The notes under the pieces were generated by a model. It made no database searches. It was not told where the DNA came from and worked only from the letters and a program-made list of their open reading frames with translations. Below are positions 50,171-62,469 of a stretch of DNA of 64,000 bases, in pieces. The DNA comes from Platycnemis pennipes (taxonomy: Eukaryota; Arthropoda; Insecta; Odonata; Platycnemididae): the NCBI GenBank assembly GCA_933228895.1, contig OW121856.1, positions 17,005,805 through 17,069,804 on the forward strand, in the 5' to 3' direction. Numbering within the stretch: the stretch's first letter is position 1; every line of letters begins with the position of its first letter. A program made the position numbers and the translations under genes.

Positions 50171-52488
50171 AATTTAGTTGGAAGAATTTAATTTTTGAAC
50201 GAACGCCTCCAAATAGGATTTATTTATTACACCCTGAAATTTTGCACAATTTCGGTGAACTGTTATAAAATGAGGCGATGGCGTCAATTATAGGTAACAA
50301 AAACAGCGGTAAAAATTAAATTTGTTGGAAGAATTTCATTTTTGAGGGAACCCCTCGAAAAAAGATTTATTTATTTCACCCTGCAATTTTGCATCATTTC
50401 GGTGAACTGTTATTAAATGAGGCGATGGCATGAATGTTAGGTAAAAAAAACAGATTTATAAAAAAAATTTAGTTGGAAGAATATCATTTCTCAGAAAACG
50501 TCTCTAACCTAAAATTATTTATTTCACCCTGAAATTTTGCATTATTTTCGGTGAACTGGTATAAAATTAAGCGATGGCGTCAATTATAAGTAAAAAACAT
50601 CTGTATTAAAAAATTTTGTTGGCAGAATTTCTTTTTGAGCGAACGCCTTGTAGGATTTATTTATTTCACCCTGACGTTTTTCATTATTTCGGTGAACTAT
50701 TATAAAATGAGGCGTTGGCGTAAATTATTGGTGAAAAGAGCTGTATAAAAAAATTTAGTTGGAAGAATTTCATTTTTGTGCGAACGACTCTAAACACGAT
50801 GTATTGATTTCACCGTGAAATTTTACATTACTTCGATGAACTGTTATAAAATGAGGCGATGGCGTCAATTATAGGTAAAAAAACAGCGGTATAAAAAAAA
50901 TTATTGGAAGAATTTCATTTTTGAGCGAACGACTCTTAATAGGAATTATTTATTCCACCCTGCAATTTTGCATTATTTCGGTGAACTGTTATAAAATGAG
51001 GCGATGGCGTGAATTCAATGAAAAAAAACATATGTATGAAAAAATATATTTGGAATAATTTCATTTTTCAGCAAACGTCATTAAAGAGAAATTATTTATT
51101 TCAACGCGAAATTTTGCATTATTTTCGGTGAACTGTTATAAAATGAGGATATGGCGTCAATTTCAGGTAAAAAATCAGCTGTATAAAAAAATTTAGCTGT
51201 AAGAATTTCATTTTAGAGAGCGCCTCTAAGTAAGATTTATTAATTTCACTAGAAATTTTGCATATTTCTCGGTGAACTGTTATAAAATGAGGCATTGGCG
51301 TGAATTATAGGTAAAAAAACATATTTATAAAAAAATTTAGTTCGATGAATTTCATTTTTGAACTAACGTCTCTAAAAAGAAATTATTTATTTCACCCTGA
51401 AATTTTGCATTATTTTCGGTGAACTGTTATAAAATGAAGCGATGGCGTCAATTATAAGTAAAAAACATCTGTATAAAAAAATTTTGTTGGCAGAATTTCT
51501 TTTTGAGCGAACGCCGTTAAGTAGGATTTACTTATTTCACCCTGAAGTTTTTCATTATTTCGGTGAACTATTATAAAATGAGACGTTGGCGTAAATTATT
51601 GGTAAAAAAACAGCTGTATAAAAAAATTTAGATGGATGAATATCAATTTTTAACCCACGCCTCTAATAGTCTTTATTTATTTCACCCTGAAATTTTGCAT
51701 TATTTTGGTGAACTGTTATAAAATGAGGCGATGGCGTTATTTATAGGTAAAATAACAGCGGTATAAAAAAAATTTGTTGGAAGAATTTCATTCTTGAGCG
51801 AACGCCTCTAAAAAGGCTTTATTTATTTCACCCTATTTTTTGCATTATTTCGGTGAACTGTTATAAAATGAGGCGATGGCATGAATTATAGGTAAACAAA
51901 CAGATGTATAAAAAAATTTAGTTGGAAGAATTTCATTTTTTAACGAACGCCTCTAAATAGGATTTATTTTTTTCACTCTGAAATTTTGCAGTATTTCGGT
52001 GTACTGTTATAAAATGAGGTGTAGGTGTCAATTATAGGTAAAAAAACATCGGTATAAAAAATTTAGTTGGAAGAATTACATTTTTGAGCGAAAATCTCGG
52101 AGTAGGATTCATTTATTTAACCTAAATTTTGTAATATTTCTGAGACTGTTGTAAATAAGGTGACCACGTACTTGATAGGTAAAAAATAGCGGTATAAAAA
52201 AATTTACTTAGAAGAATTTCATTTTTGAGCAAACGCCTTTAAGTACTATTTTATTATTTCATCTTGAAATTTTGCTTTATTTTGGTGGTGTTATAAAATG
52301 AGGCGATAGCGACAATTATAGGTAAAAAATCAGCTGTGTAAAAAAATTTAGTTGTAAGAATTTCATTTTTGAGCTAACGCCTCTAAATAGGATTTATTTA
52401 TTTCACCTTGAAATTTTGCATTATTTCGATGAACTTATATAATGAGGCGATGGCGTCAATTATAGGTAAAAAAAACAGCTGTATAAAA
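50170..52488. repeat. Sixteen-monomer block, copy 1 of overlapping duplications
   Basis: 50170-51275 aligns with 52489-53595 at an offset of 2319 bp (16 monomers). 50430-52365 aligns with about 53763-55698 at 3333 bp (23 monomers). Shared private variants with the third copy include TTATTTCACCCTGACG near 50671 and 54001, and GTGACCACGTACTTG near 52160 and 55490. The two duplications overlap, so 50430-51275 is present three times. Confidence 0.87.
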
Positions 52489-53742
52489 AAATGTAGTTGG
52501 AAGAATTTAATTTTTGACCGAACGCCTCTAAATAGGATTTATTTATTACACCCTGAAATTTTGCACAATTTCGGTGAACTGTTATAAAATGAGGCGATGG
52601 CGTCAATTATAGGTAACAAAAACAGCGGTATAAAAAAAATTTGTTGGAAGAATTTCATTTTTGAGGGAACCCCTCGAAAAAAGATTTATTTATTTCACCC
52701 TGCAATTTTGCATTATTTCGGTGAACTGTTATTAAATGAGGCGATGGCATGAATGTTAGGTAAAAAAAACAGATTTATAAAAAAATTTAGTTGGAAGAAT
52801 ATCATTTCTCAGAAAACGTCTCTAACCTAAAATTATTTATTTCACCCTGAAATTTTGCATTATTTTCGGTGAACTGTTATAAAATGAAGCGATGGCGTCA
52901 ATTATAAGTAAAAAACATCTGTATTAAAAAATTTTGTTGGCAGAATTTCTTTTTGAGCGAACGCCTTGTAGGATTTATTTATTTCACCCTGAAGTTTTTC
53001 ATTATTTCGGTGAACTATTATAAAATGAGGCGTTGGCGTAAATTATTGGTGAAAAGAGCTGTATAAAAAATTTAGTTGGAAGAATTTCATTTTTTAACGA
53101 ACGACTCTAAACACGATGTATTGATTTCACCGTGAAATTTTACATTACTTCGATGAACTGTTATAAAATGAGGCGATGGCGTCAATTATAGGTAAAAAAA
53201 CAGCGGTATAAAAAAAATTATTGGAAGAATTTCATTTTTGAGCGAACGACTCTTAATAGGATTTATTTATTCCACCCTGCAATTTTGCATTATTTCGGTG
53301 AACTGTTATAAAATGAGGCGATGGCGTGAATTCAATGAAAAAAAACATATGTATAAAAAAATATATTTGGAATAATTTCATTTTTCAGCAAACGTCATTA
53401 AAGAGAAATTATTTATTTCACCGCGAAATTTTGCATTATTTTCGGTGAACTGTTATAAAATGAGGATATGGCGTCAATTTCAGGTAAAAAATCAGCTGTA
53501 TAAAAAAATTTAGCTGTAAGAATTTCATTTTAGAGAGCGCCTCTAAGTAAGATTTATTAATTTCACTAGAAATTTTGCATATTTCTCGGTGAACTGTTAT
53601 AAAATGAGGCGATGGCGTCAATTTTACGTAAAAAATCAGCTGGATAAAAAAATTTAGTAAAATGAATTTCATTTTTTAGCGAACATCTCTAAATAGGATT
53701 TATTTTTTCACCTTGAAAATATGCATTTTTTTCGTTGAACTG
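52489..53742. repeat. Sixteen-monomer block, copy 2
   Basis: 52489-53595 is the counterpart of 50170-51275. Beyond about 53608 it diverges into TTTTACGTAAAAAATCAGC and GAACATCTC monomers. Near 53742 the sequence jumps back to the GGCATGAATGTTAGG monomer, starting the 23-monomer copy. It differs from copy 1 in a few bases, for example CCCTGAAGTTTTTC where copies 1 and 3 have CCCTGACGTTTTTC. Confidence 0.86.
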
Positions 53743-55698
53743 TTATAAAATGAGGCGATGGCATGAATGTTAGGTAAAAAAAACAGATTTATAAAAAAAA
53801 TTTAGTTGGAAGAATATCATTTCTCAGAAAACGTCTCTAACCTAAAATTATTTATTTCACCCTGAAATTTTGCATTATTTTCGGTGAACTGGTATAAAAT
53901 TAAGCGATGGCGTCAATTATAAGTAAAAAACATCTGTATTAAAAAATTTTGTTGGCAGAATTTCTTTTTGAGCGAACGCCTTGTAGGATTTATTTATTTC
54001 ACCCTGACGTTTTTCATTATTTCGGTGAACTATTATAAAATGAGGCGTTGGCGTAAATTATTGGTGAAAAGAGCTGTATAAAAAAATTTAGTTGGAAGAA
54101 TTTCATTTTTGTGCGAACGACTCTAAACACGATGTATTGATTTCACCGTGAAATTTTACATTACTTCGATGAACTGTTATAAAATGAGGCGATGGCGTCA
54201 ATTATAGGTAAAAAAACAGCGGTATAAAAAAAATTATTGGAAGAATTTCATTTTTGAGCGAACGACTCTTAATAGGATTTATTTATTCCACCCTGCAATT
54301 TTGCATTATTTCGGTGAACTGTTATAAAATGAGGCGATGGCGTGAATTCAATGAAAAAAAACATATGTATGAAAAAATATATTTGGAATAATTTCATTTT
54401 TCAGCAAACGTCATTAAAGAGAAATTATTTATTTCAACGCGAAATTTTGCATTATTTTCGGTGAACTGTTATAAAATGAGGATATGGCGTCAATTTCAGG
54501 TAAAAAATCAGCTGTATAAAAAAATTTAGCTGTAAGAATTTCATTTTAGAGAGCGCCTCTAAGTAAGATTTATTAATTTCACTAGAAATTTTGCATATTT
54601 CTCGGTGAACTGTTATAAAATGAGGCATTGGCGTGAATTATAGGTAAAAAAACATATTTATAAAAAAATTTAGTTCGATGAATTTCATTTTTGAACTAAC
54701 GTCTCTAAAAAGAAATTATTTATTTCACCCTGAAATTTTGCATTATTTTCGGTGAACTGTTATAAAATGAAGCGATGGCGTCAATTATAAGTAAAAAACA
54801 TCTGTATAAAAAAATTTTGTTGGCAGAATTTCTTTTTGAGCGAACGCCGTTAAGTAGGATTTACTTATTTCACCCTGAAGTTTTTCATTATTTCGGTGAA
54901 CTATTATAAAATGAGACGTTGGCGTAAATTATTGGTAAAAAAACAGCTGTATAAAAAAATTTAGATGGATGAATATCAATTTTTAACCCACGCCTCTAAT
55001 AGTCTTTATTTATTTCACCCTGAAATTTTGCATTATTTTGGTGAACTGTTATAAAATGAGGCGATGGCGTTATTTATAGGTAAAATAACAGCGGTATAAA
55101 AAAAATTTGTTGGAAGAATTTCATTCTTGAGCGAACGCCTCTAAAAAGGCTTTATTTATTTCACCCTATTTTTTGCATTATTTCGGTGAACTGTTATAAA
55201 ATGAGGCGATGGCATGAATTATAGGTAAACAAACAGATGTATAAAAAAATTTAGTTGGAAGAATTTCATTTTTTAACGAACGCCTCTAAATAGGATTTAT
55301 TTTTTTCACTCTGAAATTTTGCAGTATTTCGGTGTACTGTTATAAAATGAGGTGTAGGTGTCAATTATAGGTAAAAAAACATCGGTATAAAAAATTTAGT
55401 TGGAAGAATTACATTTTTGAGCGAAAATCTCGGAGTAGGATTCATTTATTTAACCTAAATATTGTAATATTTCTGAGACTGTTGTAAATAAGGTGACCAC
55501 GTACTTGATAGGTAAAAAATAGCGGTATAAAAAAATTTACTTAGAAGAATTTCATTTTTGAGCAAACGCCTTTAAGTACTATTTTATTATTTCATCTTGA
55601 AATTTTGCTTTATTTTGGTGGTGTTATAAAATGAGGCGATAGCGACAATTATAGGTAAAAAATCAGCTGTGTAAAAAAATTTAGTTGTAAGAATTTCA
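53743..55698. repeat. Copy 3: ~1.94 kb repeat of 50410-52365
   Basis: This aligns at a constant 3333 bp with 50430-52365, including CACATATGTATGAAAAAAT with G at 54370 (G also near 51037, but A in copy 2 near 53353). It is therefore derived from copy 1, not from its closer neighbour copy 2. The match ends at about 55698, where GTAAGAATTTCATTTTTGAG becomes GTAAGAATTTCAGTTTTTAG. Confidence 0.87.
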
Positions 55699-56049
55699 GT
55701 TTTTAGCGAACGCCTATAAATGGGATTTATTTATTTCAACTTCAAATTTTGCTTTATTTTGGTGAAGTGTTATAAAATGAGGCAATAGCGACAATTATAG
55801 GTAAAAAATCAGCTGTGTAAAAAAATTTAGTTGTAAGAATTTCATTTTTGAGCTAACGCCTCTAAATAGGATTTATTTATTTCACCTTGAAATTTTGCAT
55901 TATTTCGATGAACTGTTATAAAATGAGGCGATGGCGTCAATTATAGGTAAAAAAAACAGCTGTATAAAAAAATGTAGTTGAAAGAATTTAATTTTTGAAC
56001 GAACGCCTCTAAATAGGATTTATTTATTACACTCTGAAATTTTGCAAAA
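55699..56049. repeat. CAATAGCGAC block, first of three copies in the right zone
   Basis: 55711-56049 aligns with 60797-61140 at 5086 bp (35 monomers). A third copy begins near 63834 and runs to the window end. The marker is GAGGCAATAGCGACAATT, where other zones have GAGGCGATAGCGACAATT. Confidence 0.83.
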
Positions 56050-56760
56050 TTTCGGTGAACTGTTATGAATTGAGGCGATCACGTCTATTATACGTAAAAA
56101 AACAGCTGTATAAAAAAATTTAGTTGGAAGAATTTAATTTTTGAGCGAGCCCCTCAAAAAAGGATTTATTTACTTCACCCTGAAAGTTTGCATTATTTCG
56201 GTGCACTGTTATAAATAAAGGCGAATGCGTCAATTATAGGTAAAAAAATATCTGTATAAAAAATTTTAGTTTGAAGAATTCCATTTTTGAGCGAAGTCCT
56301 TGTGGTAGGATTTATTTATTTCACCCTGAAATTTTGCATTATATCGGTGAACTGTTATAAAATTAGGCGATGGCATTAATGTTAGGTAAAAAAAACAGAT
56401 TTATAAAAAAATTTAGTTGGAAGAATATCATTTCTCAGAAAACGTCTCTAACCTAAAATTATTTATTTCACCCTGAAATTTTGCATTATTTTCGGTGAAC
56501 TGTTATAAAATGAAGCGATGGCGTCAATTATAAGTAAAAAACATCTGTATAAAAAAATTTTGCAGAATTTCTTTTTGAGCGAACGCCTATAAGTAGGATT
56601 TATTTATTTCACCCTGAAATTTTACATTACTTCGATGAACTGTTATATAATGAGGTGATGGCGTCAATTATTGATAAAAAAACAGCTGTATAAAAAAATT
56701 TTGTTGGAAGAATTTAATTTTTGAGCGAACCCCTAAAAAAAAGTTATATAAAATGAAGCG
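56050..56760. repeat. Start of a ~6.4 kb unit repeated at 62470
   Basis: This aligns with 62470-63325, first at an offset of 6416 bp and then at 6564 bp, because the right copy has one extra monomer near 63060-63170. Shared features are TTATGAATTGAGG, AAAATATCTGTATAAAAA, GCGAAGTCCTTG, AAATTAGGCGATGGCATTAA and the truncated monomer at 56741. One difference is GCGATCACGTC against GCGATGACGTC. Confidence 0.84.
56735..56760. repeat. Truncated chimeric monomer, also present at 63300
   Basis: CCCCTAAAAAAAAG runs straight into TTATATAAAATGAAGCG, so about 70-75 bp (GATTTATTTATTTCACC through GGTGAACTG) are missing. The copy near 63307 has the same junction with one base changed (AGATATATAAAATG). Two copies 6.56 kb apart with the same unusual junction prove duplication after the break. 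Confidence 0.86.
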
Positions 56761-57039
56761 ATGGCCTCAATTTTAAGTAATAAACATCTGTTGAAAAAAA
56801 TATTGTTGGAAGAATTTCATTTTTGAGCGAAGGCCTTGTGGTAGGATTTATTTATTTCACCCTGAAATTTTGCATTATTTCGGTGAACTGTTATAAAATG
56901 AGGCGATGGCGTGAATTATAGGTAAACGAACAGATGTATAAAAAAATGTAGTTGGAAGAATTTAATTTTTGAACGAACGCCTCTAAATAGGATTTATTTA
57001 TTACACCCTGAAATTTTGCACAATTTCGGTGAACTGTTA

Positions 57040-58045
57040 TAAAATGAGGCGATGGGGTCAATTATAGGTAACAAAAACAGCGGTATAAAAAAAATTTTTT
57101 GGAATAATTTCATTTTTGAGGGAACCCCTCGAAAAAAGATTTATTTATTTCACCCTGCAATTTTGCATTATTTCGGTGAACTGTTATAAAATGAAGCGAT
57201 GGCATGAATGTTAGGTAAAAAAAACAGATTTATAAAAAAATTTAGTTGGAAGAATATCATTTCTCAGAAAACGTCTCTAACCTAAAATTATTTATTTCAC
57301 CCTGAAATTTTGCATTATTTTCGGTGAACTGTTATAAAATGAAGCGATGGCGTCAATTATAAGTAAAAAACATCTGTATAAAAAAATTTTGTTGGCAGAA
57401 TTTCTTTTTGAGCGAACGCCTTTAAGTAGGATTAATTTATTTCACCCTGACGTTTTTCATTACTTCGGTGAACGATTATAAAATGAGGCGTTGGCGTAAA
57501 TTTTTGGTGAAAAGAGCTGTATAAAAAAATTTAGTTGGAAGAATTTCATTTTTTAACGAACGCCTCTAAACACGATGTATTGATTTCACCCTGAAATTTT
57601 ACATTACTTCGATGAACTGTTATAAAATGAGGCGATGGCGTCAATTATAGGTAACAAAAACAGCGGTATAAAAAAAATTTGTTGGAAGAATTTCATTTTT
57701 GAGGGAACCCCTCGAAAAAAGATTTATTTATTTCACCCTGCAATTTTGCATTATTTCGGTGAACTGTTATAAAATGAGGCGATGGCATGAATGTAAGGTA
57801 AAAAAAACCGATTTATAAAAAAATTTAGTTGGAGGAATATCATTTCTCAGATAACGTCTCTAACTAGAAATTATCAATTTCACCCTGAAATTTTGCATTA
57901 TTTTCGGTGAACTGTTATAAAATGAAGCGATGGCGTCAATTATAAGTAAAAAACATCTGTTAAAAAAAATTTTGTTGGCAGAATTTCTTTTTGAGCGAAC
58001 GCCTTTAAGTAGGATTTATTTATTTCACCCTGAAGTTTTTCATTA
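57040..58045. repeat. Four-monomer tandem duplication
   Basis: 57040-57460 aligns with 57623-58045 at an offset of about 583 bp. Order: AACAAAAACAGCGG, GAGGGAACCCCTC, GGCATGAATGT with CTCAGAAAACG (ATAACG in copy 2), then TTAAGTAGG. There are more single-base differences than in the central zone (GCGATGGGGTC against GCGATGGCGTC, TTAGGTAAAA against TAAGGTAAAA, CAAAAATTATC-type changes), so the event is older. Confidence 0.82.
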
Positions 58046-61000
58046 TTTCGGTGAACTGCTATATAATGAGGTGATGGCGTCAATTATTGATAAAAAAACA
58101 GCTGTATAAAAAAATTTTGTTGGAAGAATTTAATTTTTGAGCGAACCCCTAAAAAAAACATTTATTTATTTCACCCTGAATGTTTGCATAATTTCGGTGA
58201 ACTGTAATAAACTGAGGCGATGGTGTAAATTATACGTAAAAAATAGCCGTATAAAAAAATTTAGTTGGAAGGTTTTCATTTTTAACGAACGCCTCTAAAC
58301 ACGATGTATTTATTTCACCCTGAAATTTTGTATTGTTTCGGTGAACTGTTATAAAATGAGATGATGGTGTAAATTATAGGTAAAAAAACAGCGGTATAAA
58401 AAAAATTGTTGGAAGAATTTCATTTTTGAGCGAACGACTCTTAATAGGATTTATTTATTTCACCCTGCAATTTTGCATTATTTCGGTGAACTGTTATAAA
58501 ATGAGGCGATGGCGTTAATTATAGGTAAAAAAAACAGATGTTAAAAAAAATTTAGTTCGAAGAATTTCATTTTTGAGCAAATGTCTCTAAAAAGAAATTA
58601 TTTATTTCACCCTGAAATTTGGCATTATATTCGGTGAATTGTTATAAAATGAGGCGAGGACGTCAATTATAGATATTATAAGGTCAAAAAACAGATGTAT
58701 AAAAAATTCTGTTGGAAGAATTTCATTTTTAAGCGACCGCGCTTAAATAGGATTTATTTATTTCACCCTGAAATTTTGTATTATTTTCGTTTAACTGTTG
58801 AACATAAAATGAAGCGATGGCCTCAATTATAAGTATTAAACATCTGTTGAAAAAAATTTTGTTGGAAGAATTTTATTTTTGAGCGAACGCCTTGTGGTAG
58901 GATTTATTTATTTCACCCTGAATTTTTGCATTATTTTGGTGAACTGTTATAAAATGAGGCGATGACGTCTATTATAGGTAAAAAAAACCGCTGTATAAAA
59001 AAATTTATATGGAAGAATATCATTTTTAACCCACACCTCTAATAGTCTTTATTTATTTCACCCTGAAATTTTGCATTATTTCGGTGAACTGTTATAAAAT
59101 GTGGCGATGTCGTCAATTATAGGTAAAAAAACAGCGGTATAAAAAAAATTTGTTGGAAGAATTTCATTTTTGAGCGAACGCCTATGAAGAGGATTTATTT
59201 TTTTCACCCTGCAATTTTGCATTATTTCGGTGAACTGTTATAAAATGAGGCAATGGCGTCAATTATAGGTAAACGAACAGATGTATAAAAAAATTTAGTT
59301 GGAAGAATTTCATTTTTTAACGAACGCCTCTAAACACGATGTTTTGATTTCACCCTGAAATTTTACATTACTTCGATGAACTGTTATATAATGAGGTGAT
59401 GGCGTCAATTATTGATAAAAAAACAGCTGTATAAAAAAATTTTGTTGGAAGAATTTAATTTTTGAGCGAACCCCTAAAAAAATGATTTATTTATTTCACC
59501 CTGAAATTTTGCATTATTTCGGTGAACTGTAATAAACGGAGGCGATGGTGTAAATTATACGTAAAAAATAGCCGCATAAAAAAATTTAGTTGGAAGAATT
59601 TCATTTTTTAAACGAACGCCTCTAAACACGATGTATTTATTTCACCCTGAAATTTTGCATTGTTTCGGTGAACTGTTATAAAATGAGACGATGGCGTAAA
59701 TGATAGGTAAAAAAACAGCGGTATAAAAAAAATTGTTGGAAGAATTCCATTTTTGAGCGAACGACTCTTAATAGGATTTATTTATTTCTCCCTGCAATTT
59801 TGCATTATTTCGGTGAACTGTTATAGAATGAGGCGATGGCGTGAATTCAAGGAAAAAAAACATGTATAAAAAAATATATTTGGAATAATTTCATTTTTCA
59901 GCGAACGTTATTAAAGAGAAATTATTTATTTCAACGCGAAATTTTGCATTATTTTCGGTGAACTGTTATAAAATGAGGATATGGCGTCAATTTCAGGTAA
60001 AAAATCAGCAGTATAAAAAAATTTAGCTATAAGAATTTCATTTTTTAGCAAACATCTCTAAATAGGATTAATTTATTTCACCTTGAAAATATGCATTTTT
60101 TTCGATGAACTGTTATAAAATGATGTGATGGCTTCAATTTTAGGTAAAAAATCAGCCATGTAAAATAATTTAGTTGGAAGAATTTCATTTATCAGCGAAC
60201 GCCTCTAAGTAGTACTTATTAGTTTCACCCTGAAATTTAGCATTTTTTTCGGTGAACTGTTACACAATGAGGCGATGGCGTCAATTCTAGGTAAAAAATC
60301 TGCTTTAAAAAAAAATTTATTTTGGATGAATTTCATTTTTGCGCGAACGCCTTTAAACAGGATTTATTATTTTCACCCCGCAATTTTGCATTTTTCCGGT
60401 GAACTGTTATAAAATGAGGCAATGGCGTTAATTATAGGTAAAAAAAAGAGATGTTAAAAAAAATTTAGTTCGAAGAATTACATTTTTGAGCAAATGTCTC
60501 TAAAAAGAAATTATTTATTTCACCCTGAAATTTGGCATTATATTCGGTGAGTTGTTATAAAATGAGGCGGGGACGTCAATTATAGATATTATAAGGTCAA
60601 AAAACAGATGTATAAAAAATTCTGTTGGAAGAATTTCATTTTTAAGCGACCGCGCTTAAATAGGATTTATTTATTTCACCCTGAAATTTTGTATTATTTT
60701 CGTTTAACTGTTATAAAATGAAGCGATGGCCTCAATTATAAGTAATAAACATCTGTTGAAAAAAATTTTGTTGGAAGAATTTCATTTTTGAGCGAACGCC
60801 TATAAATGGGATTTATTTATTTCAACTTGAAATTTTGCTTTATTTTGGTGAAGTGTTATAAAATGAGGCAATAGCGACAATTATAGGTAAAAAATCAGCT
60901 GTGTAAAAAAATTTAGTTGTAAGAATTTCATTTTTGAGCTAACGCCTCTAAATAGGATTTATTTATTTCACCTTGAAATTTTGCATTATTTCGATGAACT

Positions 61001-62469
61001 GTTATAAAATGAGGCGATGGCGTCAATTATAGGTAAAAAAAACAGCTGTATAAAAAAATGTAGTTGAAAGAATTTAATTTTTGAACGAACGCCTCTAAAT
61101 AGGATTTATTTATTACACCCTGAAATTTTGCAAAATTTCGGTGAACTGTTATAAAATGAGGCGATGGCGTCAATTATAGGTAAAAAAAAAACAGCGGTAT
61201 AAAAAAAATTTGTTGGAAGAATTTCATTTTTGAGGGAACCCCTCGAAAAAAGATTTATTTATTTCACCCTGCAATTTTGCATTATTTTCGGTGAACTGTT
61301 ATAAAATGAAGCGATGGCGTCAATTATAAGTAAAAAACATCTGTATAAAAAAATTTTGTTGGCAGAATTTCTTTTTGAGCGAACGCCTTTAAGTAGGATT
61401 TATTTATTTCACCCTGAAGTTTTTCATTATTTCGGTGAACTATTATAAAATGAGGCGTTGGCGTAAATTATTGGTGAAAAAAGCTGTATAAAAAAATTTA
61501 GTTCGAAGAATTTCATTTTTCAGCAAACGTCTTTAAAGAGAAATTATTTATTTCACCGCGAAATTTTGCATTATTTATCGGTGAATTGTTATAAAATGAG
61601 GCGATGGCGTCAATTTTACGTAAAAAATCAGCGGTATAAAACAATTTAGTAGGATGAATTTCATTTCTTTGCGAACATCTCATAAATAGGATTTATTGAT
61701 TTCACCTTGAAAATATGCATTTTTTTCGTTGAACTGTTATAAAATGATGTGATGGATTTCAATTTTAGGTAAAAAACCAGCTGTATAAAATAATATAGTT
61801 GGAAGAATTTCATTTATGAGCGAACGCCTCTAAGTAGTTCTTATTAATTTTACCCTGAAATTTAGCATTTTTTTCGGTGAACTGTTTTAAAATGAGGCGA
61901 GGACGTCAATTATTGGTATTATAGGTCAAGAAACAGATGTATAAAAAAATTCTGTTGGAAGAATTTCATTTTTAAGCTACCGCGCTTAAATAGGATTTAT
62001 TTATTTCACCCTGAAATTTTGTATTATTTTCGTTTAACTGTTATAAAATGAAGCGATGGCCTCAATTATAAGTAATAAACATTTGTTGAAAAAAATTTTG
62101 TTGGAAGAATTTCATTTTTGAGCGAACGCCTTGTGGCAGGATTTATTTATTTCACCCTGAAGTTTTGCATTATTTCGGTGAACTGTTATAAAATGAGGCG
62201 ATGACGTCTATTATAGGTAAAAAAACAGCTGTATAAAAAAATGTATATGGAAGAATATCATTTTTTTAACCCACGCCTCTAATAGTCTTTATTTATATTA
62301 CCCTGAAATTTTGCATTATTTCGGTGAACTGTTATAAAATGAGGCGATGGCGTCAATTATAGGTAAAAAAACAGCGGTATAAAAATAATTTGTTGGAAGA
62401 ATTTCATTTTTGAGCGAACGCCTCTAAAAAGGATTTATTTTTTTATACCCTGCAATTTTGCATTATTTC
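58046..62469. repeat. Right-zone satellite, mixed blocks
   Basis: This holds about 30 monomers. 58490-58900 aligns with 60410-60790 at about 1903 bp (13 monomers, AGATATTATAAGGTC insertion monomer near 58670 and 60584). 58470-59290 also resembles 27820-28640. 60797-61140 repeats 55711-56049. 61495-62310 matches the left zone at about 16540-17340. A GAACATAAAATGAAGCG variant lies at 58798-58815. Nothing but satellite was seen. Confidence 0.81.
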
